Below the pieces are notes generated by a model. It was not told where the DNA came from. It did not search any database and saw only the letters and a list, made by a program, of their open reading frames with translations. Made by a program: the position numbers and the translations under genes. This document shows positions 1 through 11,209 of a stretch of 64,000 bases of DNA, piece by piece. The first letter of the stretch is position 1. Each line of letters opens with the position of its first letter. The stretch is from Zopfochytrium polystomum (lineage: Eukaryota > Chytridiomycota > Chytridiomycetes > Chytridiales > Chytridiaceae): positions 1-64,000 of the forward strand of contig JAIVFJ010000209.1 in the NCBI GenBank assembly GCA_025765615.1. The letters run 5' to 3'.

Positions 1-922
1 ACCAACGCAACCTGTGTTCTTGCGGGCGGAATGTAACCGAAGAGCAAGCTCGAGGGAGAGGAGGCGAGTGTTTGGTGAAGCGCCTCTCGTCCGCCCGTTT
101 GCCACATCCCTCTTGCTATGTCCTGAAGGGTCGTTCATTTTGCTTTCCGACGGTTATCCGCCTATACGGAATCTTTCTAAGCCTGCCATAATAGTCACTA
201 TTAGTTAGCAATTCACACAGCCACACTTCCTTCGCTCCCTCGCCCTATCTTTCGATCTCTCTCTCACTCTCTCTGTCTCTCTTTCTTTCGTTCTTTTTTT
301 CTCCTTCCCTCAAGTTGTCTCTCTCGGGAGAAGTGCGGAGGTCGGCACACGAAGACGCGTGTTCGGAAGGTCGTGCCTGCCTATGGTGAGAAGACAGCCA
401 GCAATGATGGAAACTCGGGGGAAAAAAAAAAGTGAAAAGCAGGAAACTGGAATTGGGGGCTGATGGAAGGGGACAAAGAGAGCGAAACAGAGGAGGCAGG
501 CATAGGAGATGGACAGGCTAAGGGAGACAACCGGCGGTGGGGTTCCCAATTTAGAAATTTGGGAAAAAAAAGATATCAGTCGGAAGAAAGCGTAAAGTGA
601 GACAGAGAGAGAGAAGTGAGTGGGAGTGCGTGTGTGAGAGATGGAGACAGAGAGAGAGAGGGAGAGAGAGAGAGCGAGAGAGTGAGAGAGAGAGAGACAG
701 AGAGATGGAGGGAGACAGAGAGAGAGAGGGACAAAAGAGATCAGCTTTTGACCCAATTTTGGACCTTGCCCTCCCCCATCTGGTTCTTGTGACCGTCGGC
801 ATTTGTCTGTCGGCGTGTTGTTGTTGTCCAGGAACAAAAAGTTAAATACTTTTAACCAACCAGCCAGCCAGCCACACACACACAAATCAATCTGCTCAGT
901 ACCTCCCACGATCGAGCGAGCC
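1..922. other. 5' flank of the GH26-like gene
   Basis: No coding region recognised. The stretch is dominated by CT/GA simple sequence, densest at about 597-735, with shorter CA and CT tracts at 240-310 and 870-890. The nearest gene starts at 923. Long open frames across the GA tract are repeat artefacts. Confidence 0.6.
597..735. repeat. Interrupted (GA)n microsatellite
   Basis: Imperfect GA dinucleotide tract with GACAGA interruptions, about 190 bp upstream of the GH26-like start codon. Similar tracts sit in front of other genes in this window. Confidence 0.8.
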
Positions 923-2844
923 ATGACGACGGCGTCCACTGCAGCGGCGGCAGCAGCGGCCTCCACCACCACCAGCCTCTCCTCCTCATGGCCATCTAGC
1001 CGCAACTCCTCCCCCTCATCATCGTCTTCCACAGCCACCACACGCCACCTCCGCCGCCGCCGGCCGGATGCGCTGCTGCGACGACGAGGGGTCACCACTG
1101 CAATCGCCCTGTCTGCGGCGGCGGCTGCGGCGGTCGCCTTGCTTGTCCTCTCCTGCGGATCGGCCCCCGTCAGCGCTCAGTTCCCACGCACCACCAGCAC
1201 ATCGACAACCTCCTCGTCCTCCTCTTCCTCTTCCTCTTCGACATCCTCCACCGCAGCTCCGTCCCCGTCCTCGTCGGCCGGCTTGCCCGTGTCCACGGGA
1301 GGAGGCGACACTCCAGCCACCACAGACTCTCCCGCTCCCGCGGCCACCCCCGGCGTTGGCGGTGGATCGCTGGGCTCTACCGGCCTCCCTGCTCAGGGAC
1401 AATTTGTACTCGGTGCATGGTGCGTTATCCGGCAGCAGTAGTAGTTGTTATACTTGCCAATGTCGCCGATCCTTCATTCCATTTAACCTTCTCTGCTCCC
1501 TTTTTCCTTTTTTTATCCCGTCAAACCAGGCTGAACTACGAAGAGTACCCCGACTCGCTCGATACCCCGGCAAAGTTCAACCAGCGCTTGGGCTACAAGG
1601 CCGGCAGCTTCCAGGTGCGCCAGAGCATCCCGCCCATCATCAACGACGACGGCACAAACCACACGGTTACGGCTGACGTGCTCGACGACGACACCAACGC
1701 CTCGATCTTCTTTACGATCTATGCCGACCAGACGCGCAACGGCCTCGAAGGGCTCCAGGCGGTGACGCAGGCCGACCTGACCGCACTCGCGCAGCAGCTG
1801 GCCAACCTCCAGCGCGACACGGGGCGGGCGATCCTTGTGCGCTACCTGCCCGAAATGAACGGGCCGTGGATGCTGTACGGCGGGCAGCCGACTGCGTTTG
1901 TGGCCAACTGGCGGCAGATGGCGACGACCATGCGCAGCATTGCGCCCGACGTCAAGCTCGTGTGGTCGCCCAACTTTGACCTCAACAACCGGGGCGACAA
2001 TACCGGCGGCCAACCCTACTGGCCGGGAGCGCAGTACGTGGACTATGTGGGCACGTCGCAGTACTGGAAATGTGAGTTTTTTGGGTGGGGAGCGATTGTG
2101 GGGGGTTTTTTTTTTTGTTGTCCCCACACTTGTCTGTCTAGTCTGTCCGTCTGTCTGTCTGTCTCTCTGTCTGTCTCTGCTTCCCTCGCCATTTTTTTTT
2201 TTGGTTCACTAATCAAATCTGACACAAAAAAAAATTACACAGCCTCGCAGTCTGTCATCAACTCCGGCGGTGTCTTGACGGGCAACTACGCCCCCAGCGC
2301 AAACTACTTTGCAGACAGCATCTCGTACGTCTACAACACGTACGCAGTCCCCAACAACAAGCTCTTTGTCGTATCCGAGGCGTCGGCCGCATGGGAGACG
2401 GCCTCGACCATCGTCAACAACCAGGTGACGCAGCCCGAGATGCAGTACGACTTTTGGAGCCAGGTCTTCACGTCCTTCTCGTCGGGCCAGTTCCCGCTGA
2501 TGGTCATGGCCCACATCTTTGAGTACACCAAGCCCGAGGACGGCTACCAGCGGGACTTCCGCGTCACATGGAACACGGCCACCCGCGACCGCTTCCTGGC
2601 CGCTTTACAGCCGCTCATCAGCACCAACAAGGTCGTGTGGGCCACCGGCGGCAAACCCCTCACCACCTCCTCGTCGAGCTCGAGCAGCACCACCTCGCAC
2701 AACACAACCTCGGCGACCGTGAGCTCAAAGTCGACCACGTCCGCTGCGACACACAAGGCCGCGTTCCCGCCGCTCTCCAGCGTTGTTGTTGTTGCAGCGG
2801 CGGTCTCAAGCGTCGCGGCATCCGTGCTTTTGCTCGTGCTCTAA
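923..2844 (+). CDS. GPI-anchored GH26-like glycoside hydrolase (beta-mannanase family)
   Basis: Three exons: 923-1419, 1530-2071 and 2243-2844, with GT-AG introns (GTGCGT...CCAG and GTGAGT...ACAG). Phases agree and give 546 aa. Residues 1-56 are Ser/Thr/Arg-rich, 57-78 are a hydrophobic signal or anchor segment, and a Ser/Thr/Pro linker follows. The catalytic domain runs from about 163 to 485. It has an E-M-N-G-x-W motif with Glu274 as probable acid/base and a V-V-S-E motif with Glu392 as probable nucleophile, 118 residues apart as expected for a clan GH-A GH26 enzyme. The C-terminus is a Ser/Thr-rich stalk ending in a hydrophobic tail, typical of a GPI signal, so the enzyme is probably held at the outer membrane or wall. 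Substrate (mannan or another beta-glycan) is not determined. An in-frame ATG at 803 is possible; 923 was chosen because the upstream residues look non-coding. Confidence 0.8.
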
Positions 2845-3034
2845 ACGCGCGGGGTGCTCTGGCCGTCACTCTGCTTCGTGCGGAGCCCATTATGCTCTTT
2901 TCCTTCAACCTCTTTGTGAACGTTCCCATTTTCCTATTCTTTTTTTTTCCTTCTTTTTTTTTCTTGCCCCTTTGGTTGCCTGCCCGCCTGCCTGCCTTGT
3001 TCCAGCGCGAAAGCCTCTTCTTCTTCTTGTGACT

Positions 3035-3065
<31 letters not shown>

Positions 3066-3892
3066 TGGACAACGTCCTGCGAAAGTGTTGTTTCGCATTC
3101 TTTTACGGTGCTCGTTTTTTTTCTTTTCTTTTGTTTCTTTTTTTTTTTTTTTTTTTTTTTTTGCTTGTGTTCTCCATTACTTTTGTTCCCTGTTTGCCCG
3201 TTAACCAGTCCAAACCCGGTCTTCCTCCTCCTCCTCCCCCCATCCCGCGAATGCCCCCCTCTTTTTTTTGGAGCACCACAATCTATATGATTCCACTCTC
3301 GCCTCTCTCTCTCTTTCACATGTCTGGTCCTTCGTCGTCTTTCTTCCTCGATAGTTTGTTTTTTCCTTGGTTTGTGTTTGTTTGTTTGTTTTGGTGGTGT
3401 TCGCAATAGAAAGAAAAAACAGAAAAAAAAAGGAACAAAAAAAAAACAAAATTCGATGAGCCAAAAAGGGGGAACCAGTGTCTTTTCTGAGCCCCTCCCC
3501 AAAACGAAAAAAAATAAAATAAAAATATAAAAAAGAAACGGGCACTGTTGAAATTCGACAGTGTCGAGTGTGATCTCGGAGCGGCGGGTGGATCGCGGGA
3601 GCGGCGAGATGAGGGGAGCAGACGAGACGGCGTGACAAGTCAAATTTTTTTTCATTCAATTGATTCTTCCATTTTCTCTCACGAGGGCATATTCCAACAG
3701 GCACCACTTGACCATTTTTTTTCACCCACGCACGGGTCCGGCCCAGTGCCGTCGTTCCCTGCCGTTCCGCCTGAAACAGAACGGACCGGAACCAGCTGGA
3801 AAATGGTGCTGTTCCGGTGAGAAAACGAAAAAAAAAGTCAGGAGGACGATAAGAAGAACCTACAAGATTATGTTACACATAAAATTTATGTG
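2845..3892. other. 3' flank of the GH26-like gene, T-rich
   Basis: No gene seen. The stretch contains poly(T) runs (for example about 3139-3162), a GA tract near 3031-3065 and A-rich sequence around 3410-3540. Part of 3550-3720 is weakly similar to 26,870-27,030 (a shared phrase near GGGCATATTCCAACA), suggesting an old dispersed element. Confidence 0.5.
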
Positions 3893-4125
3893 ATCTGTTA
3901 TATGTCTCATACTAAAGTAAGAGCTCATCAAGAAGCTGAACTGTGGCCAACAACTTGTGTGAGACACTCCAGAATCTCACGGAAGACAAACAAAAGTGCG
4001 CGCAGAAGGAAAAAATGTAAAAAAGACTTGTGGGATGTTCACTGCAGGGGAAGACCAGCTGGAAATAGCAAAAGCCCTCCTTTTTCGTAAGTTGTTCAAT
4101 CCTCTCTTTTTCTCTTTTGTTTTCG

Positions 4126-4300
4126 CTCCAACCTGTAAACAGTCTACTCTGAGTGAGTGAGTGGAGAGTGAATGAAGTGGAGATGTGTGTTTGTGGGTGG
4201 TCCTTCTCCCCAACTTCGGAGAGAAAAGAGAAAAAAAACTCTTATGAATTATTGATACATGATGATGATATACAGGCTGTAATAGTTGCTAGGCAAGCGT
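4126..4300. repeat. Dispersed repeat, copy 1 (related copies at 61.13 kb and, inverted, 30.2 kb)
   Basis: A segment starting near TGTAAACAGTCTACTCTGAG and continuing through a GTGGGTGGTCCTTCTCCCCAA block to TTATTGATACATGATGATGA reappears at 61,132-61,300 in the same orientation. Its first ~65 bp appear inverted at about 30,190-30,255. No coding capacity is evident. The family is unknown. Confidence 0.75.
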
Positions 4301-4454
4301 GACTGGCACAGGGTAAAAACCTCTCCCATATTATCTGCTTGAGCAGAGGAGGAGGAAAACTGTTGACACCAGGTTTCTGTTCCACTTTATACTCAGAGTA
4401 TTTGTCATCATCGCAAGCCAGCGCCCAGGTCTGCATTGGCGGTGGCTTGCTCTC

Positions 4455-4560
4455 CCATGGGCATCGTGAGAACGATAACTGACAGTCACAATAGGTTTGG
4501 GTCTGTCTTGTGCCTCTTGCTCCTAACCAGTCAGTTCCACCTAACACAACCTGAAGGCGA
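4455..4560. repeat. Dispersed repeat with inverted copy at 13.42-13.53 kb
   Basis: About 100 bp around AACTGACAGTCACAATAGG and AGAGGCAAGAGCAC-like blocks occurs in inverted orientation at 13,425-13,525, with scattered mismatches. No terminal structure or coding content was recognised. Confidence 0.7.
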
Positions 4561-4825
4561 GGAATCTGCAACTTGAAAGTTAAAGGACTCATACAGGTGG
4601 ACAGAAGATTAGAGACCCAGGCAACTAAGGATATGACAACAAGAAGAGAGATGATAGGACAGAATACGAGATGCAAACGCAACGCCTAGTCTCCAAAAAA
4701 GAACCAGCCAACGAGGGCGCACACTCCAAGTATGTCGAGAGTTAACAGAGGGAGAGCGGTGGCGGAAAGTAAAGCAGAGCAAAGATGAGAATAATTACAA
4801 TACAACACAAAACAAATCCATCGAC

Positions 4826-5349
4826 TCTGTGGGGTGAGTTGGTGGGGCTTGGAACCTGAGGTGCTTGTGGTGCTGGTGGTGATGATAAAACAGGGGCAGC
4901 TTAGAGGAGGTCCAGGGAATTGCCCCTCACTGAGGCTGGACCTGGGAGTTTGGGTGCTTCTTCCTTGGGCAGTCCTTGACAGCATGTCCCTTGGAGCCAA
5001 AGCACAGTCCTGCCAGGGAGTCGTAGGGGAGGGTGAAGTGAATTATGATGTCAGGAACATGGCAGGACAGGGCAAGGCAGACAAGGAACTGAGAGGAGTG
5101 ATGATTGTGTTGTAAACAAAAATTCACTTGAGGAATGGGACAGGTCCCCCATCCCCCCTTTTATACCTTTTGAGAGTCTTCCTTGTCAAAACTCAAAGAA
5201 AGTTCCAGAAAGAAAAATTAATAAAACAATGATACCAATGATACCAATGACAACAACAAGACAAGCCAGAAAGGCAAAGAAGGTTCCAGAAGGTTCCACA
5301 ATGTTCCAGGTAGAATGTTCCTGAAGGTTCCAGAGGGTGATTCATAACA
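4826..5349 (-). mobile_element. Truncated chromovirus: LTR plus residual gag/pol (same family as 31,454-36,758)
   Basis: Read on the minus strand, an LTR (5349 to 5049, about 301 bp, TGTTATGAATC...CTGACA ends) is followed by the 11-nt primer-binding sequence. Most of gag is then deleted, and the remnant resumes at the zinc knuckle and the gag/pol junction, ending near 4826. In the knuckle a second Cys is lost (LCFGSKGH where the intact copy has CFYCGSKEH). No 3' LTR is present. The LTR still has a TATAAAA box but its GAA/TTC arrays are degraded. A dead fragment. Confidence 0.85.
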
Positions 5350-6045
5350 TCACTGAGAACTGGACAGAAGCTATACGCCTGTCTGCGTCCTAAGTAGACA
5401 GACTGCTCCGCCTCTAACAGGCACAAGACAGGCGCTCCACAGCTGTCCCCCGCAGTCACTCCTGTCACCTACAGGGTATCCCCTTCATGGGCCAGCAGCA
5501 CATCTGATGGGCGAGAGATAGGTGCTCTGCACCTGTCCCCTGCAGTTTCCTCTTTTATTATGAAAACAATGTGCACTTGTAGTTGGTGGCGAGAAAAAAA
5601 AAGGATTTCAGTACAGGGGCCATAAACGTTCGTTCTGGTGTTGAAAAGTCAAATTCTGTCAGCGTTGCCCGGTGTGGGTGTTATTGCGCGCGGCGTCCCA
5701 AATTGGATTTTGTTGCTCAAATTCTCCCGACGGATTTCCCTGACATTGAACCATGTTTTCCCGGACAGAGGAGGCAGACGTTCTTTTGCCAAAATAATTA
5801 TGGCGTCGCTGAAAAGCCTGTGGACAGAACTGTCTGTCGTTGCCTCCAATTTTCATTCAGTGAAACGCGCAATAATATAAAAATCTTTCAAACAACGAAC
5901 ACCGATGACGCGGCCATTGTGGCGGTCCTCCGTCGTTCTACAGAACAAACAAAACAAACAAAAACAAAAAAAGAGAAAAGAAGAGCGAAAAAAAAAACAC
6001 AAAAAAAAAAAAAAAAAAGAAGCAGAAACAAACAAGAAAAACAAA
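5350..6045. other. Intergenic, upstream of the FMP52-like gene
   Basis: 5350-5560 holds moderately repetitive sequence with recurring CACCTGTCCCC/GCAGT-type blocks and no recognised family. 5580-5930 is open in several frames but without recognisable protein. 5940-6045 is A-rich and leads into the start codon. Confidence 0.45.
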
Positions 6046-6930
6046 ATGCTCGCCATCGTCGCCGGCGCCACCGGCCAGTGCGGCCGCGAGCTCGTCAAGC
6101 AGCTGGCCGCCGACCGCTCGACCTTTTCGCACGTCGTGCTTGTGCAGCGGCGCCCGTACCCGGACCCGCTGCCGCCGCACATCAAGACGCTCGTGATTGG
6201 ATCAGGATCGGCATCATCGGCATCATCGGCATCATCGGCATCATCGGCATCGGCATCGGCATCATCGGCGTCGCCGTCGACCACCACCACCACCACCACC
6301 ACCACCACAAGTCCTCCCACCACCTCCAACGCCTGCGCCGAGTTTGCGGCCGCCATGTCGGCCGCCGACCCGACGGCCGTCCGGGCGCTCTTCCGCGACG
6401 AGCCGGACGGGGGGGACAAACCCTCGGCGACGGCGCCGGCCGCGGCGTTTTGCGCGCTCGGCACGACGCGGGCGGCGGCCGGCTCGGCGGCGGCGTTCGT
6501 GTCGCTGGACCGCGACGCCGTGGCGCACTTTGCGGCGCTGGCCCGCGGCGCCGGCGCGCGCTCGCTCGCGCTCGTGTCGTCGGCGGCGGCGGACGCGAAC
6601 TCGGCGTTCTTGTACTTGAAGACAAAGGGCGAGGCCGAGGCCGCCGTCGCCGCGGCCGGGTTCCCGGACGGCGTGGACGTGCTGCGGCCGGGCATGCTGC
6701 TGTGCGAGCGGCAGGAGCGGCGGACCGTCGAGGCGTTTGGCATGGCCGTCGCGCGGTTCCTGGGGCCGCGGTGGGTGCCGCAGGTCGAGACCAGGGACGT
6801 GGCGGCCGTCATGATCAAGACGGCGGTCGCGGCCGCGAAAGTGGGTGGCGGCGGCGGCGGCGGCGGCGTGCGAGTGTACGAGAATCAGGACATTCGCGAC
6901 GTGGCCGAGGGCAAGAGGGAACTTGCTTGA
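6046..6930 (+). CDS. FMP52/TIP30-like NAD(P)-binding protein
   Basis: Single exon, 294 aa. The Rossmann fold starts at once (LAIVAGATGQCGRELV), with GxxGxxG at residues 7-13, which is why the ATG at 6046 was chosen over an upstream in-frame Met. Later motifs match the atypical short-chain dehydrogenase family that includes fungal FMP52 and animal TIP30/HTATIP2: CALGTTRAAAGS, a LVSSAAAD block, YLKTKGEAE and LRPGMLLCERQE. FMP52 proteins associate with the mitochondrial outer membrane in yeast; the reaction is unknown. Residues about 52-85 are a low-complexity insert encoded by a GCATCATCG-type repeat and an (ACC)n tract, between the second beta strand and the rest of the fold. A poly-Gly run lies near 267-275. 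It is convergent with the minus-strand gene at 7270. Confidence 0.8.
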   Translation: MLAIVAGATGQCGRELVKQLAADRSTFSHVVLVQRRPYPDPLPPHIKTLVIGSGSASSASSASSASSASASASSASPSTTTTTTTTTTSPPTTSNACAEFAAAMSAADPTAVRALFRDEPDGGDKPSATAPAAAFCALGTTRAAAGSAAAFVSLDRDAVAHFAALARGAGARSLALVSSAAADANSAFLYLKTKGEAEAAVAAAGFPDGVDVLRPGMLLCERQERRTVEAFGMAVARFLGPRWVPQVETRDVAAVMIKTAVAAAKVGGGGGGGGVRVYENQDIRDVAEGKRELA

Positions 6931-7269
6931 GTGGGATTTGTTCTGCATAGTATTTTGTGTTTGTGTTTGTGTCATGTGTTTGGTGCGTGGCATCCAGCCA
7001 ATGTGGGTTGGCTCGCTTATCGGGCAGCAGCCCGCGCACGCACCAATACAAAAAAAACACAAAAACCCAAAACAAAAAAAAAAAAAAAAAAAAAAAAAAG
7101 TGAAACTGATTACAATTCGTCGCATGACACCACACCCTCAATCGGTTCAATTCAATTCAATCCAACCCCCCCCTGACTCATCAATCAATCCAACCAACAA
7201 CCATCCACAACGGGAAAAAAAAAAAAAAAAAAAAAAAAAAATTCCAAATCAAATCCAAAAATTTCACAT
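6931..7269. other. Convergent intergenic spacer
   Basis: 3' ends of two facing genes. Contains two long A-runs (about 7074-7099 and 7216-7240) and a CCCCCCC run near 7166. No terminator motif or RNA gene was recognised. Confidence 0.6.
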
Positions 7270-7459
7270 TCATCGCAGCTCGTTGAAGCAAAACAGCAGC
7301 GTCGTCACGACCATGCCCAGCACCATCTGCCACTTGTCCGCCACAAACGCCGCAAAAAACGACCCCGTGTGCCGCGAAGACAGGTCCAGCACGTACAGCA
7401 CGCCATTGTCCCACAGCACCGCTGTCGTTTCGCAGTTTTTTTTTGAGTTTCGTTCGTGC

Positions 7460-7491
<32 letters not shown>

Positions 7492-10400
7492 TTGTTTTGT
7501 GTTTTGTTCGTGTTTGTTAGTGATTTGGGGGGAACGAACAACGGACAAAAGAAAAAAAGAAAAAAAAAAAGAAAAAAAAGAAGCACACTTTACCCAATAA
7601 CCCTGGCGTGCTGCTGCTGCTGCTGCTGCTAATACTACTGCTGGCCCTGCTACCAGCAGCCCCGTCCACCCTGCCACCCGGCGACTCTCCCCCGCTCCCT
7701 ACCCCAACCCCAACCCCACCCCCCCTCGGCACAAACGCGACCGACGCGATCCCCGCCCCCGCCACCTCCGCCGCCCCGACCGCCTGCGCGATCCACATGC
7801 TCTCCGGCCGCCACGCCCCGCGCGCCACCGCCGCCACCGCAGCCTCCTCCGCAGTCGGCCGCCGCCGCATCGCCGTCGTCTCCAGCGACCCGTCGAAAAA
7901 GAACCCGATCTCGAACGGCACCTCGAACAGCGACGGGCCAGAGGGTCCGCCGCCGGTCGACGGAGGCGATGAGGAGGAGGAGGAGGAGGAGGAGGAGGAC
8001 GGGGACGACTGCATCGACGGGTAAAGCGCCTCGACCGTCGTGTGCCGCGCGCGGCGAAAGTGCACGATCACGTCCCCCTGGTTATAGCGGTGGGACGAAG
8101 AAAAGGTAAGAAAGGACTCGCCCCACCCTCCAAAACACGCCTCACGACCACACACACAACAACAACAACAACAACAAAAAAATTAAAAAAAACCGGCTGC
8201 ACAAACGCACGTCCATGACCGTGACCAAGTTCAACCCGTCGTCGTCGAGGACCGCGCCGCGCACCCGCAGCTCGCGCGCCTCCAGCGTGCCGACCCGCTT
8301 CACCCGGAACAGGTACCCGTGCGGCGGCACCCCGGGCACGTCCGCGCCGACGTAGTCGAACGTGAACAGGCTGCTCTTGAATATGAACGCCGCCGTCGTC
8401 GCGTTCTTGTTGAGTGCTTTTTTGTTGTTTGTTTTTTTGTTTTTTTGGTTTTTGGTTTTTTGGTTGTGGTTGTTTTTTTTTTTTGTTGTTTTTTTTTTTG
8501 TTTTTGTGAGACATTAAGCACACACCACACACACTCATACACAGACAACCCGGCCTCTCACCTACGACCGGATTCGTGATGAAAAAGTAGTCGTCGGCCG
8601 GCGGCGGATCCGAATCAGACACCTGCCGCAGCGACTCCCGGGTCTGAATGGGGGGTGGTGGCCGGGATCAACGAACCGGAACCGTAGAGTCAGTTGAATG
8701 TGGTAGGTTTGAACGCTGAAGGTCGAGGGTCGAGTTTGCGGGAGCGTGTCGGAGGTCAACAAACCGGTTTTAGGGGAAAGTAATCCACCCACTCTTCTCC
8801 CTCTGTCGAAAGACGAAGTGCACGGGGTGGGACGGTAACGGAGGGGGAGGGAAGACGTAATTAAATTAAAAGAACAGAGAAAATCAATTGCAAGGAAAAG
8901 GGGAGAGGGGACGGAGGGTTGTTTTTTAGAGACTACCAACTCCACCTCCTCCTCCCCCTCCCAGCCCCCTTTCTCACTCGGCCCCTCCAACAACAACTTA
9001 CCGCTGGGTTTATGCACAAGGCGCAGGAAGAAATCGAACGTGTCGTCGTCGATCCGGTCGTACCGAATGTCGAGAATGACGTGTCCGGTCGGGCTGGGAA
9101 GCAAAAAAAAAAAAAAAATAAATAAAAAGGAGATGCGACGGGTTTTGTTGGCGGAAGGGGTGAGAAGTGCCTTGGGGGAATCCTGGCTTCAAAAAAAAAA
9201 AAAAAAAAAAGGGAGGCTCCTCCTTACCCTCCGTACAGCTCGATCAGCACGAGGGGTGTTCCGATCGGCCCCGCGCCTGCGAAATTTGGTTGTGTGTGGG
9301 GAAAACAAGCGGGAGCGCGCAACACCGCGTGAACGAGCGCGAGGGTCGGACGGACCCAAAAATGAAATTAAAAGAAAAAGAAGAAGACCCCCTACGCGGT
9401 CCCGCAATCGAATGGCTCGAATCGAACACGACCTTCCGCTCAAGGTTGTCCGCCGAAACGTTGCCGGCGCGGCCGGAAGGGTTCCTGATAAGGCGGAACC
9501 GCGCCTCGTCCAGCTGCCGCGCGTACAGCAGGTTCCCAAAGGTCGTGTACGCAAATTTTTTCACAAAGCTGCTGCCGGGAAGCTGGTACGTCCACGCACG
9601 GTCCGGCTCCGTGGCGGCGGCGACGACGGCTGCCGAGCCGGGCGGTGGATCGGATGACTCCGCGGCGTCGTCGTCGTCCCGCGGCGGCGGCGGCGGCGGC
9701 TGGTGCTGCTGCACCGCGTTCGTGCACGACCAGAACGCGGGGTCCCCCGGCAGTGCGGTCCGGAAGCACTCGCACCGCTGCGACCCCGCATCCCCGCCGC
9801 ACCCGCCGTCGCCGCCGCCGCCGCCGCCTTCCACGCTCACCGGGACATCCCCCGCGACTTCCAGCACCCTCGCGAAGAACGCCACGTCCTCCTCGTCGAC
9901 GACGTACGTCTGCAGCGCGAGGACCGGCCGCGGCGCCGCGTGCTTCGCGACAGAGAGCAGGTGCGCCTTCCCCGCGACCCGCGCCGCCGACCGCAGCGCC
10001 GCCGTCGCGACTTGCAGCCGCGGCGTCATGGCTGACAGCGAGCGCTGCGCGCCAATGTACGGGCTGAACGGGACGTCAAAGACGTTGACGGCAGCTGTTG
10101 TGTGTGTGTGTGTGTGCGTGTGTGTTTGTGTTTTTGGAAGTTGGGCGGAAACTCACCCCGGTTAGAACGATCAGTTCGCTGATTGTGGGGATATCAAAGC
10201 TCTCTCACATAATGAGGCCGAAGCGTCGTCGGTCTGCCCGCCGCCGACGCCGCTGCCGACGCCACCTGCCGGGCTCTTGCTCCACGACGCAATGTGGAGC
10301 GTAGAGTTGTCGTTGCCGTGAAAGAGGAGGACAGAATAGTCTGGCGTGGTCGGGCGCGGAAGCGCGTCCGGGCTCTTTTGCCCCTGCTGCTGCTGCTGCT

Positions 10401-11209
10401 GCTGCGGCTGCTGCGGCTGTTGCTGCGGCTGGTGCTCCGGCTGAGAGTCCGGCGGCGCTTGCGGCGGTGGTGGTGGCGACGACGCAGACGACGAGGCGTG
10501 GGGTGGAGCTCCGGCCCATGTCGCGGACGGGAAGAGTATGTGAACGCGAGAGTGTATCGCCGGGAACGGCGCTGACGGCATGTGCAAGTGGACGATCCCT
10601 GTGAGGGTTGGAGAGGCGAGAGAACGGTGAGGTGAGGGATTGGGATCAGATCATGCGATCGAGGGTTGGCACGGAGGAGCGATTGGAAGGAAAGATAAGC
10701 GAGAATCTAAGCGGCCGGGACGCCGAGGGGGGGTGGGTCAGCAGATCGGGTGAGGCATTCTTCCGGGGCCCGCGGTCAGGAATGTATGTAGCGCCTGCGC
10801 ATAGGGGCTGCTTGCGTTGGGTCCTGGGAGAAGGCGGAGGGATCCCGGCCCGCGCCCCGATCAGATGATCGATCGCCCCGCCCGCCCGCCGCTCGCCGAC
10901 TGCCATTCACACCCCGATCGGCACCCTTGGGGTGAGTAAGGGTCCTCTGCATTCGATTTCCGCCAGATACGCCTACGTTGCCCTCCACCTCACATCTCAC
11001 GCGGGGACACTCGCTGTCGCTCGACGTATTCACGCACACAAACATGCACAGCACACACATGACGACTCCCCTCCTTCTCAATCAGCTCTCTCTCTGTCGC
11101 TCGCTCTCGCTCTTTCTCTCCCTCTCTCACACTTACCCCACACAAAGGCGAGGCCCACGGCCAGGAGGACCACAGCGCGCGACGCGCGTGGCGAGAGCAC
11201 GGGGGGCAT
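7270..11209 (-). CDS. Unrecognised multi-exon secretory-pathway membrane protein
   Basis: Product not identified. Supported exon blocks, 5' to 3' on the minus strand: 11209-11137 (signal peptide, MPPVLSPRASRAVVLLAVG), about 10598-10290, 10094-9396, 9276-9228, 9093-9002, 8643-8562, 8416-8211, 8077-7594 and 7421-7270 (stop). Junctions 9396/9276, 9228/9093, 8562/8416, 8211/8077 and 7594/7421 are in phase. The 5' exons and the 9002/8643 junction do not resolve cleanly. The translated parts include VNVFDVPFSPYIGAQ, LVLIELYGGPTGHVILDIRY and DDDTFDFFLRLVHKP, then a Ser-rich loop, and end in a single hydrophobic helix (MVLGMVVTTLLF) with a short tail. That suggests a type I membrane protein with a large lumenal or extracellular domain. 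Gln- and Pro-rich inserts are encoded near 10,400-10,480. Several introns are T-rich after the donor and carry (CA)n before the acceptor. Confidence 0.6.

Noticed and set aside
597..845. Arg/Glu-rich open frame over the GA repeat
   Set aside because: Pure consequence of the (GA)n microsatellite; no start context or family.
2660..3655. 331-aa minus-strand frame opposite the 3' end of the GH26-like gene
   Set aside because: Lysine/serine runs from poly(T) and CT repeats; overlaps a well-supported gene and its UTR.
9645..10067. Arg/Pro-rich plus-strand frames over the minus-strand gene
   Set aside because: Typical antisense shadow of a GC-rich coding exon.
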